DNA of 64,000 bases from Bacteroidota bacterium (GTDB lineage: Bacteria; Bacteroidota; Bacteroidia; Chitinophagales; Saprospiraceae), in NCBI GenBank assembly GCA_963169325.1, contig CAUJEY010000192.1, positions 1 to 64,000 on the forward strand, read 5' to 3'. Each line of letters starts with the position of its first letter. Positions within the stretch are counted from its first letter, which is position 1. Made by a program: the position numbers and the translations under genes. Below the pieces are notes generated by a model. That model saw nothing but the letters and a program-made list of their open reading frames with translations, had not been told where the DNA came from and did not search any database. This document shows, piece by piece, positions 7,986 through 16,314 of the stretch.

Positions 7986-10016
7986 ATGAAACAAGTTCTT
8001 GTCCTCCTTTGCCTCGCCTTGCTTGCCCTGAGTGCCTTTAAACTCAATACCGGAACGGTATTAGCCGGTAAAATTACCGATCAAAACGGAGAAGCGTTGA
8101 TCGGCGTCAACATTCGGGTAACAAAAGGAAGCACTTTTATCAAGGGGGCCGTCAGCGACGTAGAAGGCAAATACCGCATTGAACTCGAACCCGGCGCCTA
8201 CGATGTCGAATTCTCGTATACCGGTTTTGAGTCGAAGCGTATACTCGACGTAAACGTACAAGCAGCGCAGGAAACCACCCTGGATATGACGCTGCACAGC
8301 GGTGCACTACTGGAAGAGGTCGTTGTCGTTGGACATGCCGTAAAATCCCGCCGGGAGGCTGCGCGGTCGGAAGCGGCTACCTATTCGGACAAGAAGCCAG
8401 CCGGCAGAAAAGAAGAATCGCGTAGCGCCAAAAGGAAGTCCGCACCCACTACTGCCGCCAAACCGGCGCCCGCTCCCGCGAAAAGGGGAGACCCCTACCG
8501 CGCGGAACCGGCAACATACGATGACGCTCCGTACACCCCGGCAATCGCAAAAGACGAACTGTCCAGAGAATCGGAATCGGTGGTCTTATACGAAGTGGCC
8601 CCGCCTGACGACGATACTGGAAAGCCCGTCCCAACGCCCGGCCGCCCCGGCCAGCCTGCCCCTCGCGCCGGCCTGCTCACCGCCGGCGAGTGGAACGACC
8701 TGCACAACTGGAGCAAACACTGGCTGGATTTGCAGGCCGACGGCGAAATTGACGCATACCAGAAAATGTACGGATTTTACCCCAAACAACGCTACACCCT
8801 GCTGCTCCAAAACGAACAGGAACTGCCCATCACCGATGCCGCAATACAAATGCTGGATCAAAAAGGTACGACAGTATGGGAGGCCCGCACCGACAATATG
8901 GGCCGCGCCGAACTATGGAACGGACTGAACGGCCAGGCAACAACGGGGAACCTTACCCTCCAGGCATGGGTGGATGGTGAAAAACACAAACTGGGCGCCG
9001 CCAAACCATTTGCCGAAAGCCTGAACCGCCATAAAATCACTCGCGAGTGCAAACATGCCCAAAACCTCGATATCGTATGGGCCGTAGACGCCACCGGCAG
9101 CATGGGCGACGAACTGGAATACCTGAAGACCGAATTGCTCGACGTGATCGGAAGCGTTAAGGCCGTCAATCCCGACCTGGCCGTGCGCATGGGCTCGGTT
9201 TTTTACCGCGATAAAGGCGACGAATACATCACCAAAAGCAGCGCCCTGAACCACGACATCGCCAAAACCGTGGATTATATCCGCAAACAATTTGCCGGCG
9301 GCGGTGGCGACTATCCCGAAGCGGTACATAGTGCCCTGGAAGAAGCCATATACCGCCAGCCCTGGAGCACGGAAGCCGTGGCCCGTATCTGTTTTCTGGT
9401 GCTCGATGCCAGCCCGCACCAGGAACCCGCAGTGCTCGAAAGTTTGCAAAAAAGCATCCGGGAAGCCGCCAAAAAGGGTATCCGTATCGTACCGGTAAGC
9501 GCCAGCGGTATTCAGAAAGACACCGAGTTTCTGATGAAATTTTTTGGCCTGGCCACCAACGGCAGTTATGTATTTCTCACCGACCACTCCGGTATCGGCG
9601 GTAAACACCTGGAACCGACGACCGACGAGTATAAAGTAGAACTGCTCAACGACCTGCTCGTGCGGCTCATCACCGAATACACCGCCGTACCGAGCTGCGA
9701 GGGCAAATCGACGATCCGTTTTCACGATCAGCAGGCGCAGTCGGGCCAACAACAAGGGCAGGGTAACGGTGAGTCGATGGGCCCCATCGTGTATTATCCC
9801 AATCCGGCCAGTCATCATTTTACCCTGGAGTTGCCCTTCGATGCCGATAAGGTGACGTTGTACGATGCGGAAGGGAAGGCGGTACGCAGCCTCGCCCAAC
9901 TGAGCGCCGGAACGCATACCGTGCCGGTCAACGACCTGAATGAAGGTTTTTATACCCTCCGGATATGGAAGGGCGGACAGGTGCAGAGCGGGAAGGTGGT
10001 TGTTGTGCGGGCTTAG
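7986..10016 (+). CDS. Secreted vWA protein with carboxypeptidase-like N-domain and T9SS tail
   Basis: A 676-residue protein secreted through T9SS. Order of parts: signal peptide (1-20), carboxypeptidase-D regulatory-like beta sandwich (24-103, with TDQNGEALIGVNIRVTKGS), a stretch LLEEVVVVGHAVKSRR that copies the junction seen in TonB receptors, a Pro/Ala/Lys-rich linker (135-230), a small beta domain, and a vWA domain from about 361. Its MIDAS motif is DATGSMG at 368-374, with Thr in place of the first Ser. The end (about 600-676) is a type A sorting domain starting IVYYPNPASHHFTLELP. It likely anchors on the cell surface and binds a protein partner. Not part of an operon. Confidence 0.85.
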   Translation: MKQVLVLLCLALLALSAFKLNTGTVLAGKITDQNGEALIGVNIRVTKGSTFIKGAVSDVEGKYRIELEPGAYDVEFSYTGFESKRILDVNVQAAQETTLDMTLHSGALLEEVVVVGHAVKSRREAARSEAATYSDKKPAGRKEESRSAKRKSAPTTAAKPAPAPAKRGDPYRAEPATYDDAPYTPAIAKDELSRESESVVLYEVAPPDDDTGKPVPTPGRPGQPAPRAGLLTAGEWNDLHNWSKHWLDLQADGEIDAYQKMYGFYPKQRYTLLLQNEQELPITDAAIQMLDQKGTTVWEARTDNMGRAELWNGLNGQATTGNLTLQAWVDGEKHKLGAAKPFAESLNRHKITRECKHAQNLDIVWAVDATGSMGDELEYLKTELLDVIGSVKAVNPDLAVRMGSVFYRDKGDEYITKSSALNHDIAKTVDYIRKQFAGGGGDYPEAVHSALEEAIYRQPWSTEAVARICFLVLDASPHQEPAVLESLQKSIREAAKKGIRIVPVSASGIQKDTEFLMKFFGLATNGSYVFLTDHSGIGGKHLEPTTDEYKVELLNDLLVRLITEYTAVPSCEGKSTIRFHDQQAQSGQQQGQGNGESMGPIVYYPNPASHHFTLELPFDADKVTLYDAEGKAVRSLAQLSAGTHTVPVNDLNEGFYTLRIWKGGQVQSGKVVVVRA

Positions 10017-10030
10017 GGAATATTTGCAGT

Positions 10031-11623
10031 TTACTGGTGGGATCCGATGATCCATTCAAATGGTTCATCATGCCCGTTCCGCATCGCCGGTAAGGTCTTT
10101 TCAATCAGGACATCGGGATACAACGTATTTTCATCGTTTCTGCTGGTGTCGGGGCGTTCCATATAGAGATACGACAGGGAAATAATCAGTTTGGTGTTAG
10201 GGAGTTTAAAGAGCGACGCTCCTGTCTGACAACTTGGTTTATTTCCGACGGGAGCGCCGACAATTACGGCCAATCCGTTGTCTTTAAGCGTTGTTGCCAA
10301 AACCTGGGCGGCGCTGAAGGTTCTGGGGGCAGTAAGTACATATACCTTGCCTTTGAATTTTGAAATGCGACGGTCCAGGAGAAAAGGGCTTTCCGGTTTT
10401 TCAATATCCTGAAAATAGGCAGGATCGTCAAATATAGATTTTGTTATATGGAGCAACGTGTCCACCGGCATTGTTGCTCCATACTTTTTCTTATATTGTT
10501 TTGCAAAAAATTTATAATCCTGTTTAACCTGTTGTTTCAAATAGCCGGATATCTGATAATAATCCTGAAAACCTTTAACATTGGTACGTTCTGTCAAATA
10601 CCAGATAAGTTGTTTTCCAAGCCGTTCGTCGCCGCCGGTGTTGTAGCGTAAATCCAGTACCAAGGTTTGAATATCTTTTTCCTGAATCTCCGAAAACAGC
10701 TTTTGCAGGACCAATCCAAAATTTTCGGCATGCCGTGTCCTTTTTTTCATAAAGGATAAAGCAAGTGGTTTAGTTATGAAGTTGGTATAGTTGTCGATCT
10801 CGCTTTTTACGGCAACATAATCCAGGCAGGTATTCATTTGAAGGTAACCGACCTTTTCATCTTCCAATATTTTATAGAAAAAGCCATTGTTTTGTTGTTT
10901 TGTAAAGGGATAAGGGGACTGTTTATTTATAATTTTATAAAAATTATAGTGTGGTTTTGGCGTCAGATGTACGGTAACCGGTTCGCCATTGCCGTTTAGT
11001 ATCGTCAGCGCCAGGCTGTCGCGCGGGGTCTGGATGACGCCGATGGCTTTCCAATAATCCGGGTAGGCCACTTTGTTTTGAAAACGATAATAGGCAAAGT
11101 GTTCATTTTCAGATGATTCAAAGTTGGTGATTCGTTGCTGAACCATCTTGATTGGGATACCATTGATCGCGATCACCGGGTGTCCAACCAGGGTGCTGTC
11201 CGCTGTACGGTCGATATTTGAAACCAGAAAACGGTCGCCCTCTATAAATAAACTAATGGAATACCTGTTGTCGCCTTTTTTATAAAAACTCAAACTATTT
11301 ACGCTGGAATGGCCGTCCTTCAACTTTGCCATAAACTGTTGCAGGGCAACGGCAAAATCATGATCTGATCTTATGTGTTTGCATGCCTGGATCAGGCGAC
11401 CGGTTTCTGCCTCAAATTGGGCTGCATTAATTTTATCCCCCAACCGTGGATAGGCATTCCGGATGACGGCAGCCAGATAATAAACGTCTTGTTGATACTT
11501 GTTTCCCTGCCGCTCCCGGTCGTCGATATCCATACGGGGGCTTTTCGTCATCACGTGCATTAATTTGCTTTGGGAGCATCCGAACAACAGGAGTACGCTC
11601 ATCCACACAGCGGGTCGATTCAT
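10031..11623 (-). CDS. S41-family peptidase lipoprotein
   Basis: A 530-residue C-terminal-processing-type serine peptidase. Residues 1-16 form a lipoprotein signal with Cys16 in LLLFGC. KDGHSSVN (102-109) and the PDZ-like stretch VIAINGIPIK (150-159) match the tricorn-core or CtpA family, DLRYNTGGD (324-332) precedes the active site, and the nucleophile is Ser437 in APRTFSAAQVLA. It is probably held at an outer membrane leaflet and cleaves periplasmic or surface proteins. Convergent with the vWA gene (15 nt apart). AT content is higher than in its neighbours, which may hint at transfer. Confidence 0.85.
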   Translation of the reverse strand: MNRPAVWMSVLLLFGCSQSKLMHVMTKSPRMDIDDRERQGNKYQQDVYYLAAVIRNAYPRLGDKINAAQFEAETGRLIQACKHIRSDHDFAVALQQFMAKLKDGHSSVNSLSFYKKGDNRYSISLFIEGDRFLVSNIDRTADSTLVGHPVIAINGIPIKMVQQRITNFESSENEHFAYYRFQNKVAYPDYWKAIGVIQTPRDSLALTILNGNGEPVTVHLTPKPHYNFYKIINKQSPYPFTKQQNNGFFYKILEDEKVGYLQMNTCLDYVAVKSEIDNYTNFITKPLALSFMKKRTRHAENFGLVLQKLFSEIQEKDIQTLVLDLRYNTGGDERLGKQLIWYLTERTNVKGFQDYYQISGYLKQQVKQDYKFFAKQYKKKYGATMPVDTLLHITKSIFDDPAYFQDIEKPESPFLLDRRISKFKGKVYVLTAPRTFSAAQVLATTLKDNGLAVIVGAPVGNKPSCQTGASLFKLPNTKLIISLSYLYMERPDTSRNDENTLYPDVLIEKTLPAMRNGHDEPFEWIIGSHQ

Positions 11624-11644
11624 GAAGTAGTTATTTATGTTCTG

Positions 11645-12046
11645 TCAGATGCGGATGTGAAGTCGCGGGTTGCCTGTGTGCTTAGCGGTTGCAGAAATTC
11701 GTGCCGGCATAATTCAAGATAAAATTCCCGCATTAGCCAAAGATTCCGGCTGCAATAGCCACTTTGCCGAGGTTACTTAGTGGCCAACCAAAGAGGCTGT
11801 ATCATAAGTCCATCTCCCGCAGATGCCGCAGATTTTCGCAGATTATTTTTACAAGCTGTCAAAATAAAAATCTGCGTTGATCTGTGAAATCTGCGGGAGA
11901 CCCGATTCGCCGGGGAGTTCGAGTTGCAGTTCTTTGGATAAATTCTCGACCACACGTTTGCCCCAGCCGTGCTGTTCCTGCCGTTCGGTGATGAGCCGTT
12001 CCAAATTCCAGTACAGATCGATCAATTCACGATTGACGGCCTGCAT
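11645..12046 (-). pseudogene. Broken duplicate of YhcG-type nuclease N-terminus
   Basis: Bases 11903-12044 are a near-identical copy (about 5 differences in 140) of 12860-12996, which encode residues 29-75 of the intact nuclease next door. The copied frame (MQAVNRELIDLYWNLERLIT onward) reaches PGESG and is then broken by a palindromic element at 11809-11902. Beyond that element the minus strand resumes with GYCSRNLWLMREFYLELCRH, which aligns with the family's GYSAGNLWRMRNFY region but is more diverged. The C-terminal nuclease domain is absent. The remnant shows a duplication or recombination event followed by insertion of a repeat. Confidence 0.65.
11809..11902. repeat. Palindromic ATCTGCG-type element inside the YhcG remnant
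   Basis: TCTCCCGCAGAT at the left end is mirrored by ATCTGCGGGAGA at the right end, with further nested CGCAGATT/AATCTGCG words between them and an AT-rich centre. The words resemble an ATCTGCG repeat recalled from many bacterial genomes, where it is often translated as QISQINADF; that comparison is from memory. Here it interrupts a yhcG copy precisely after the PGESG codons. Confidence 0.6.
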
Positions 12047-12058
12047 AAATCACGAAAT

Positions 12059-13081
12059 CTACTCCAAGTATTTCAAGCGCTCCACAATATCGGATTCGGA
12101 AGGCAATAGCCCGACGTAATCGGCGGGCAATTGTTGCGTAATCATATAGTTTGCAACGCCAATGGGATGTGTCGAACTTTTCAGTGCATATTCCACAATC
12201 GTCTTGTTTTTCGACTTGCAAATGATAATGCCGATAGCATCGTTTTCATCGGACAGTTTCATCTGCTCGTTCAGGGCAGTCAGGTAAAACTCCATTTTCC
12301 CTTTGTGCTCCGGCTCAAATTCGCGCACTTTCAGGTCTATGGCAATCAAACTCCGTAGCCGGCGGTGAAAAAGCAACAGGTCTATTTTAAACGGTTTACC
12401 GCCTACCTCCAAAACGTATTGATTTCCCAGGAATGCAAAGTCGCCGCCCATTTCAATCAGAAAAGCGCGGATATTTTTCATCAGGCTTTGCTCCAGTTCA
12501 TATTCTGAATGTTCTTCGCCTAGCTCCAGGAAATCAAAGGTGTATTCATCTTTGATCGCAAGATTAGCTTGCAGGCGGTATTGCTCAGGCAGCGTCTGAT
12601 CGAAATTAGTCTGGTTGTTCAGGTACTTTTCGTAGGATTGATTCTCGATGTGGTGGATCAGTACCGCTTTGGTCCAGCCATATTTGCGGGTCATTCGGAG
12701 GTAGAATTCGCGTTGAAGTGCGTCTTTGCATTTTTCAAAAATGACGTAGTTATGCGTCCAGCCAATTTCTCGCGCCATTGGCGCGAGAATTTCAGAAGAA
12801 TGGTAAATGCTGTAAAAATTGCGCATTCTCCAAAGATTACCGGCCGAGTAGCCCGATTCGCCGGGGAATTCGAGTTGCAGTTCTTTGGATAAATTCTCTA
12901 CCACACTTTTGCCCCAGCCGTGCTGCTCCTGCCGTTCGGTGATGAGTCGTCCCAAATTCCAGTACAGATCGATCAATTCACGATTGACGGCCTGCAACGC
13001 GCGATACTGCGCGGCGCGGATCATCGTCTTGACTTCGACGACAAATTGTTTAAAATGTTGCTGATCGGAAACTTGCGCCAT
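12059..13081 (-). CDS. PDDEXK nuclease domain protein, YhcG/DUF1016 type
   Basis: A 340-residue protein with the DUF1016 N-terminal helical domain (about 10-150: AVNRELIDLYWNLGRLI, GKSVVENLSKELQ, NLWRMRNFY) and a C-terminal PDDEXK nuclease domain (about 170-330). Visible nuclease elements are FKIDLLLFHRRLRSLIAIDLKV, giving the D-Xn-D-L-K core, and EHKGKMEFYLTAL. YhcG-like proteins are often found near restriction and mobile genes; function is linked to DNA processing or defence. It is complete and follows a good promoter at 13145-13113. Its 3' side holds the broken duplicate, and the CHAT/STAND pair lies upstream. Confidence 0.85.
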   Translation of the reverse strand: MAQVSDQQHFKQFVVEVKTMIRAAQYRALQAVNRELIDLYWNLGRLITERQEQHGWGKSVVENLSKELQLEFPGESGYSAGNLWRMRNFYSIYHSSEILAPMAREIGWTHNYVIFEKCKDALQREFYLRMTRKYGWTKAVLIHHIENQSYEKYLNNQTNFDQTLPEQYRLQANLAIKDEYTFDFLELGEEHSEYELEQSLMKNIRAFLIEMGGDFAFLGNQYVLEVGGKPFKIDLLLFHRRLRSLIAIDLKVREFEPEHKGKMEFYLTALNEQMKLSDENDAIGIIICKSKNKTIVEYALKSSTHPIGVANYMITQQLPADYVGLLPSESDIVERLKYLE

Positions 13082-13112
13082 GATTTTGAGTTTAAAAGGT
13101 TAACAAATGGCA

Positions 13113-13145
13113 CAAATGTAAAATAATTTGTTTTAATAAAACAAA
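13113..13145 (-). promoter_or_regulatory. Bacteroidota-type promoter of the YhcG gene
   Basis: On the minus strand TTTG (13145-13142) is followed after 21 nt by TACATTTG (13120-13113), an exact TAnnTTTG -7 box with normal spacing to the -33 box. Transcription would start near 13106, giving a leader of about 25 nt. Confidence 0.5.
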
Positions 13146-13188
13146 TTTTAGACTGAAATCTGAGCGCGTTGTTGAGATTAAACTCCCC

Positions 13189-16100
13189 CTATTCACCAAA
13201 CAATTGCCTCACCTTCTCAAAATCCGGATGCGTGATGCCGGCGGCTTCCAGGCGGGCGATGACTCGCAGGAAGGTTGCATCCGCGGTGTTTTTGTCCCTT
13301 TCCGCAAACTTCCGGCCTTTCCATTTTTTATAAATTACTTCGGCTTGCCCGTATTGACCGTTTAGTAAATAGCCTAGGGCCAGATATCGTTCTTCTGCTA
13401 CGGCTTCCGGATCCAATTGCAGTGCTTTTTGGGCGTATTCAATGGCTTTTGGGTATTCGCCGGCATAAAGGGCGTAATAACTTAAGGGATAATAAATTTC
13501 AGCTTCCGTCGAATCCCGGGCGAATGCTTCTTGTGCAGCAAGCAATGCTTCCTTGTATCTTTCTGCTTCGAACAACTCATCGGCAGTCGGTGGTGGCGTA
13601 AATTCTATTTCGCACCAGGGCATCCTGCGCTGTAAGGATTTTATTTCCGGTTTAGGCACTTGATTACCACGCAAATCCAACTTTGTTAACTGCCGCAACT
13701 GCCCGATTTCAGCCGGAAGGCTCGTCAGTTGAATGTACCTTAAAGACAAAGATTGTACCTGCTTCAACTGCCCGATTCCAGCCGGAAGGCTTTTCAGTGG
13801 ATTGTTGCTCAAATTCAAGTCTTGCAACTGCTTCAATTGCCAGATTTCAGCCGGAAGGCTTGTCAATTCATTGCCAACAAAACTCAAGGATTGTAACTGC
13901 TGCAATTGCCCGATTTCAACCGGAAGGTTCGTCAGTCGATTTTTATACAAAACCAAGGAATTTAACTGCTTCAATTGCCCGAGTTCAGCCGGTAGTCTCG
14001 TCAGTGCATTGTTACTCAAATCCAAGTTTTGTAACTGCTTCAATTGCCCGATTTCAGCCGGAAGGCTCGTCAGTTTATTATCATTCAAATACAAGTCTTG
14101 TAACTGCTTCAATTGCACGATTTCAGCCGGAAGGCTCGTCAGTCGATTTTTAAACAAATACAAGAATTGCAACTGCTTCAATTGTCCGAGTTCAGCGGGC
14201 AGGTTCGTCAGTTGATTATTATTCAAATCCAAGTATTGTAACTCCTGCAATTGACCGATTTCAGCAGGAAGGCTCGTCAGTTGATTATTATTCAAATCCA
14301 AGTATTGCAACTGCTTCAATTGCCCGATTTCAGCCGGCAGGCTGTACAGTTGATTGCCATCCAAAAAAAGAGACTGGAGATTCTTTAACACCCCGATGCT
14401 ATCGGGCAAATTGGAAATTTGGTTTTGACTGAGTATTAAAACTGCCAATTGTTGATGTTGATATACTTCGGCTGGGATAGTCTCCAGATTTTTTGAGCGT
14501 AAATCCAGTGCCGTAATAGTACGATCTAATTGATTGAGCTCTGTTGCCAGTTTGTATTCATTACCAAGGGTATCGATTAAAAAGTAAGTATCTATATTAT
14601 ATTCGTCTTCACGTTTTACCCTGGCATACCCAGTATACTCAAAAGAAAATGCTTCATCGTAATTGAATGCTATTTTGGTATTTAATTCTTTATCGATATA
14701 TCCGTATTTCTGACTACTCTTATCATAAGCTAAACCAAACTTACCATCATAAAAATAAATCTTATCCAGCACAGCGTCGGTGCGGCGCTTTTGGGCCTCG
14801 GCTTCCCTTTCATTTGCAATGGCCCTTTGCTGCTGCTCAAAAGCAAAAATTCCTGCTATTACCGCCGCCACCGCCACCGCCGAGGCGATATACGTAAATA
14901 CCTGCGCCCGTTTTTTCGCCCGCTCGGCCTCAAGGCGCAGCCGCCGCTCCTTTTCCGCTTCTTCGCGTTCCTTGTTGCGCTGGGCTTCCACCGCAGCCCG
15001 GCTGGCGGCCACGAAATCCGCTTCAGCCGGCGACAAGCGCAGGAGCGGCAGCCATTCTTCCAGTCGGGCGATTTGGGGAGCATTCAAATAGGTGCCGCTT
15101 TCCTGGTATTCTTTAAAGGCCGTCAGCAGCCGGGCCTGTACTTCTTCCCGGCGTTTGTCTTCTTCGCTGCGGTTTTCGAATATTTTGTGCGCCAGGGTGT
15201 CGTGCGCCAGTTCGAAGGTTTCGCCGCTGTCGCGCAGTACCCGGTTTTGCTCCAGGTTGCGTACGGTGTCGTGGATGAAGGCGGCGTTGAAGTCGCGCAG
15301 GATGTCGGGCGGAAACAGGAGCCGGATACGGTCGTCGATCAACTCGTAGGGCATGGGTTTTTTGGTGCCCTGGGGCGTCACAAAACTGTTGAGCACGGTC
15401 TTGACGGCGTCGGCGGGCAGGCCGGGGTATTTCTTTGCCATACTTTCCTGTAGTTCCGTCACTTTTTCGCGCAAAAAACCCTCCAGCACGCCGCTGATAT
15501 GGCCGCATTCGGCGATTTCTTTGCCGGTAAAGGTGAGGGGCGGATAGGGTTGTTCGTCGGTGGGCAGAGCGCCGGCCGGGTAGGTACGCTGCACGTCCGT
15601 CCGGTACAAGGTATCCAAATATACTTGTAAATAGGGTAATTGCACCACGGCTTTGCCTTCGCTCACGTTGTCGTATATCTGCCGGATATTGTCCTGGGGC
15701 GCTTCGAGGGCGATATTGAAGGCCGCGCAGCTTTTTTCGATCACGTCTTCCACGTTTTTGCGTTTCATGGTTTCCACGCGCAGGCGAAAATCGAAGATGG
15801 CCGGTATCTCGCGCTCGAAATCGTAGAGCCAGCCGATGTATTCCTCCCGCATGATGAGGATGATCTTGCAGGTCAGGTTGGCGTCGATGAGTTTTTTGAG
15901 GTTCTGCTTGAACTCCGCTTGTTCTTCCGGTGTACCCAAAATGAACAACTCTTCGAACTGGTCGAAAATGAGGTACACCGGCCGCAAAAAGTAGCGGTAG
16001 AGGTAGCTCACTGTTTCGGGCAGATCGCGGGGTTTGTCGTCGGGCAGGGCATTGCGGAGCATCTCGCGCAGCGAATCGTTTAGATTGTCTTTGCGGCGCA

Positions 16101-16314
16101 CATAAAAGGGCAGCCAGTCGGTGCCGTCGAAGCGGTTGCGCAGGCCACAATCGATCAGGCTGGTTTTGCCGGTGCCGGTGAGTCCGTACACCAGCAGCAG
16201 GGGTGTGCGGAAAACGAGGGCGTAGAGTTCATCGATTTCGGCGCTGCGGCCGAAAAACACCTTGCTGTCGTTGGGCCCGAACGGGTCTAAAAATTTAAAC
16301 GGACTGCGGATCAT
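13189..16314 (-). CDS. nSTAND-type ATPase with membrane helix, LRR array and TPR tail
   Basis: A 1041-residue multidomain receptor-like protein. FGRSAEIDELY (21-31) and the P-loop GLTGTGKTS (44-52, Lys50) open a STAND NTPase; VYLIFDQFEELF (113-124) is Walker B with Asp118, and FELAHDTLAHKIF (367-379) is the typical winged-helix end of nSTAND1 proteins. A Lys/Glu-rich coiled coil (440-470) leads to one membrane helix (472-492). Residues 522-590 resemble WG-type beta repeats. Thirteen 23-residue leucine-rich repeats follow (about 600-890), then TPR-like helices (905-1010). STAND proteins oligomerise on ligand binding; the LRRs are the likely sensor. Its ATG shares the ATGA overlap with the CHAT gene stop, so the two are translationally coupled. 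Confidence 0.85.
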   Translation of the reverse strand: MIRSPFKFLDPFGPNDSKVFFGRSAEIDELYALVFRTPLLLVYGLTGTGKTSLIDCGLRNRFDGTDWLPFYVRRKDNLNDSLREMLRNALPDDKPRDLPETVSYLYRYFLRPVYLIFDQFEELFILGTPEEQAEFKQNLKKLIDANLTCKIILIMREEYIGWLYDFEREIPAIFDFRLRVETMKRKNVEDVIEKSCAAFNIALEAPQDNIRQIYDNVSEGKAVVQLPYLQVYLDTLYRTDVQRTYPAGALPTDEQPYPPLTFTGKEIAECGHISGVLEGFLREKVTELQESMAKKYPGLPADAVKTVLNSFVTPQGTKKPMPYELIDDRIRLLFPPDILRDFNAAFIHDTVRNLEQNRVLRDSGETFELAHDTLAHKIFENRSEEDKRREEVQARLLTAFKEYQESGTYLNAPQIARLEEWLPLLRLSPAEADFVAASRAAVEAQRNKEREEAEKERRLRLEAERAKKRAQVFTYIASAVAVAAVIAGIFAFEQQQRAIANEREAEAQKRRTDAVLDKIYFYDGKFGLAYDKSSQKYGYIDKELNTKIAFNYDEAFSFEYTGYARVKREDEYNIDTYFLIDTLGNEYKLATELNQLDRTITALDLRSKNLETIPAEVYQHQQLAVLILSQNQISNLPDSIGVLKNLQSLFLDGNQLYSLPAEIGQLKQLQYLDLNNNQLTSLPAEIGQLQELQYLDLNNNQLTNLPAELGQLKQLQFLYLFKNRLTSLPAEIVQLKQLQDLYLNDNKLTSLPAEIGQLKQLQNLDLSNNALTRLPAELGQLKQLNSLVLYKNRLTNLPVEIGQLQQLQSLSFVGNELTSLPAEIWQLKQLQDLNLSNNPLKSLPAGIGQLKQVQSLSLRYIQLTSLPAEIGQLRQLTKLDLRGNQVPKPEIKSLQRRMPWCEIEFTPPPTADELFEAERYKEALLAAQEAFARDSTEAEIYYPLSYYALYAGEYPKAIEYAQKALQLDPEAVAEERYLALGYLLNGQYGQAEVIYKKWKGRKFAERDKNTADATFLRVIARLEAAGITHPDFEKVRQLFGE
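13683..14352. repeat. 69-bp tandem repeats encoding the LRR array
   Basis: Ten near-identical 69-bp units, the most regular part of a longer array that reaches about 14520. Each encodes one 23-residue LRR with constant LTSLPAEIGQLKQLQ-like backbone and variable LxLxxNxL positions. The DNA similarity of the constant part allows unequal recombination and change of copy number. Confidence 0.85.

Noticed and set aside
11773-11955. 60-residue open frame as a separate gene
   Set aside because: It reads through the palindromic element and part of the yhcG remnant in a wrong frame.
13683-14215. Plus-strand open frames with repeated ARFQPEG-type peptide
   Set aside because: They are the reverse complement of the LRR-coding repeats; the minus strand gives a coherent LRR protein with domains on both sides.
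13683-14352. 69-bp repeats that could suggest CRISPR or a minisatellite
   Set aside because: The period is 23 codons and the frame encodes leucine-rich repeats.
15113-16150. 345-residue minus-strand open frame in a second frame of the STAND gene
   Set aside because: Arg-rich composition and no motif; the main frame has Walker A and B.
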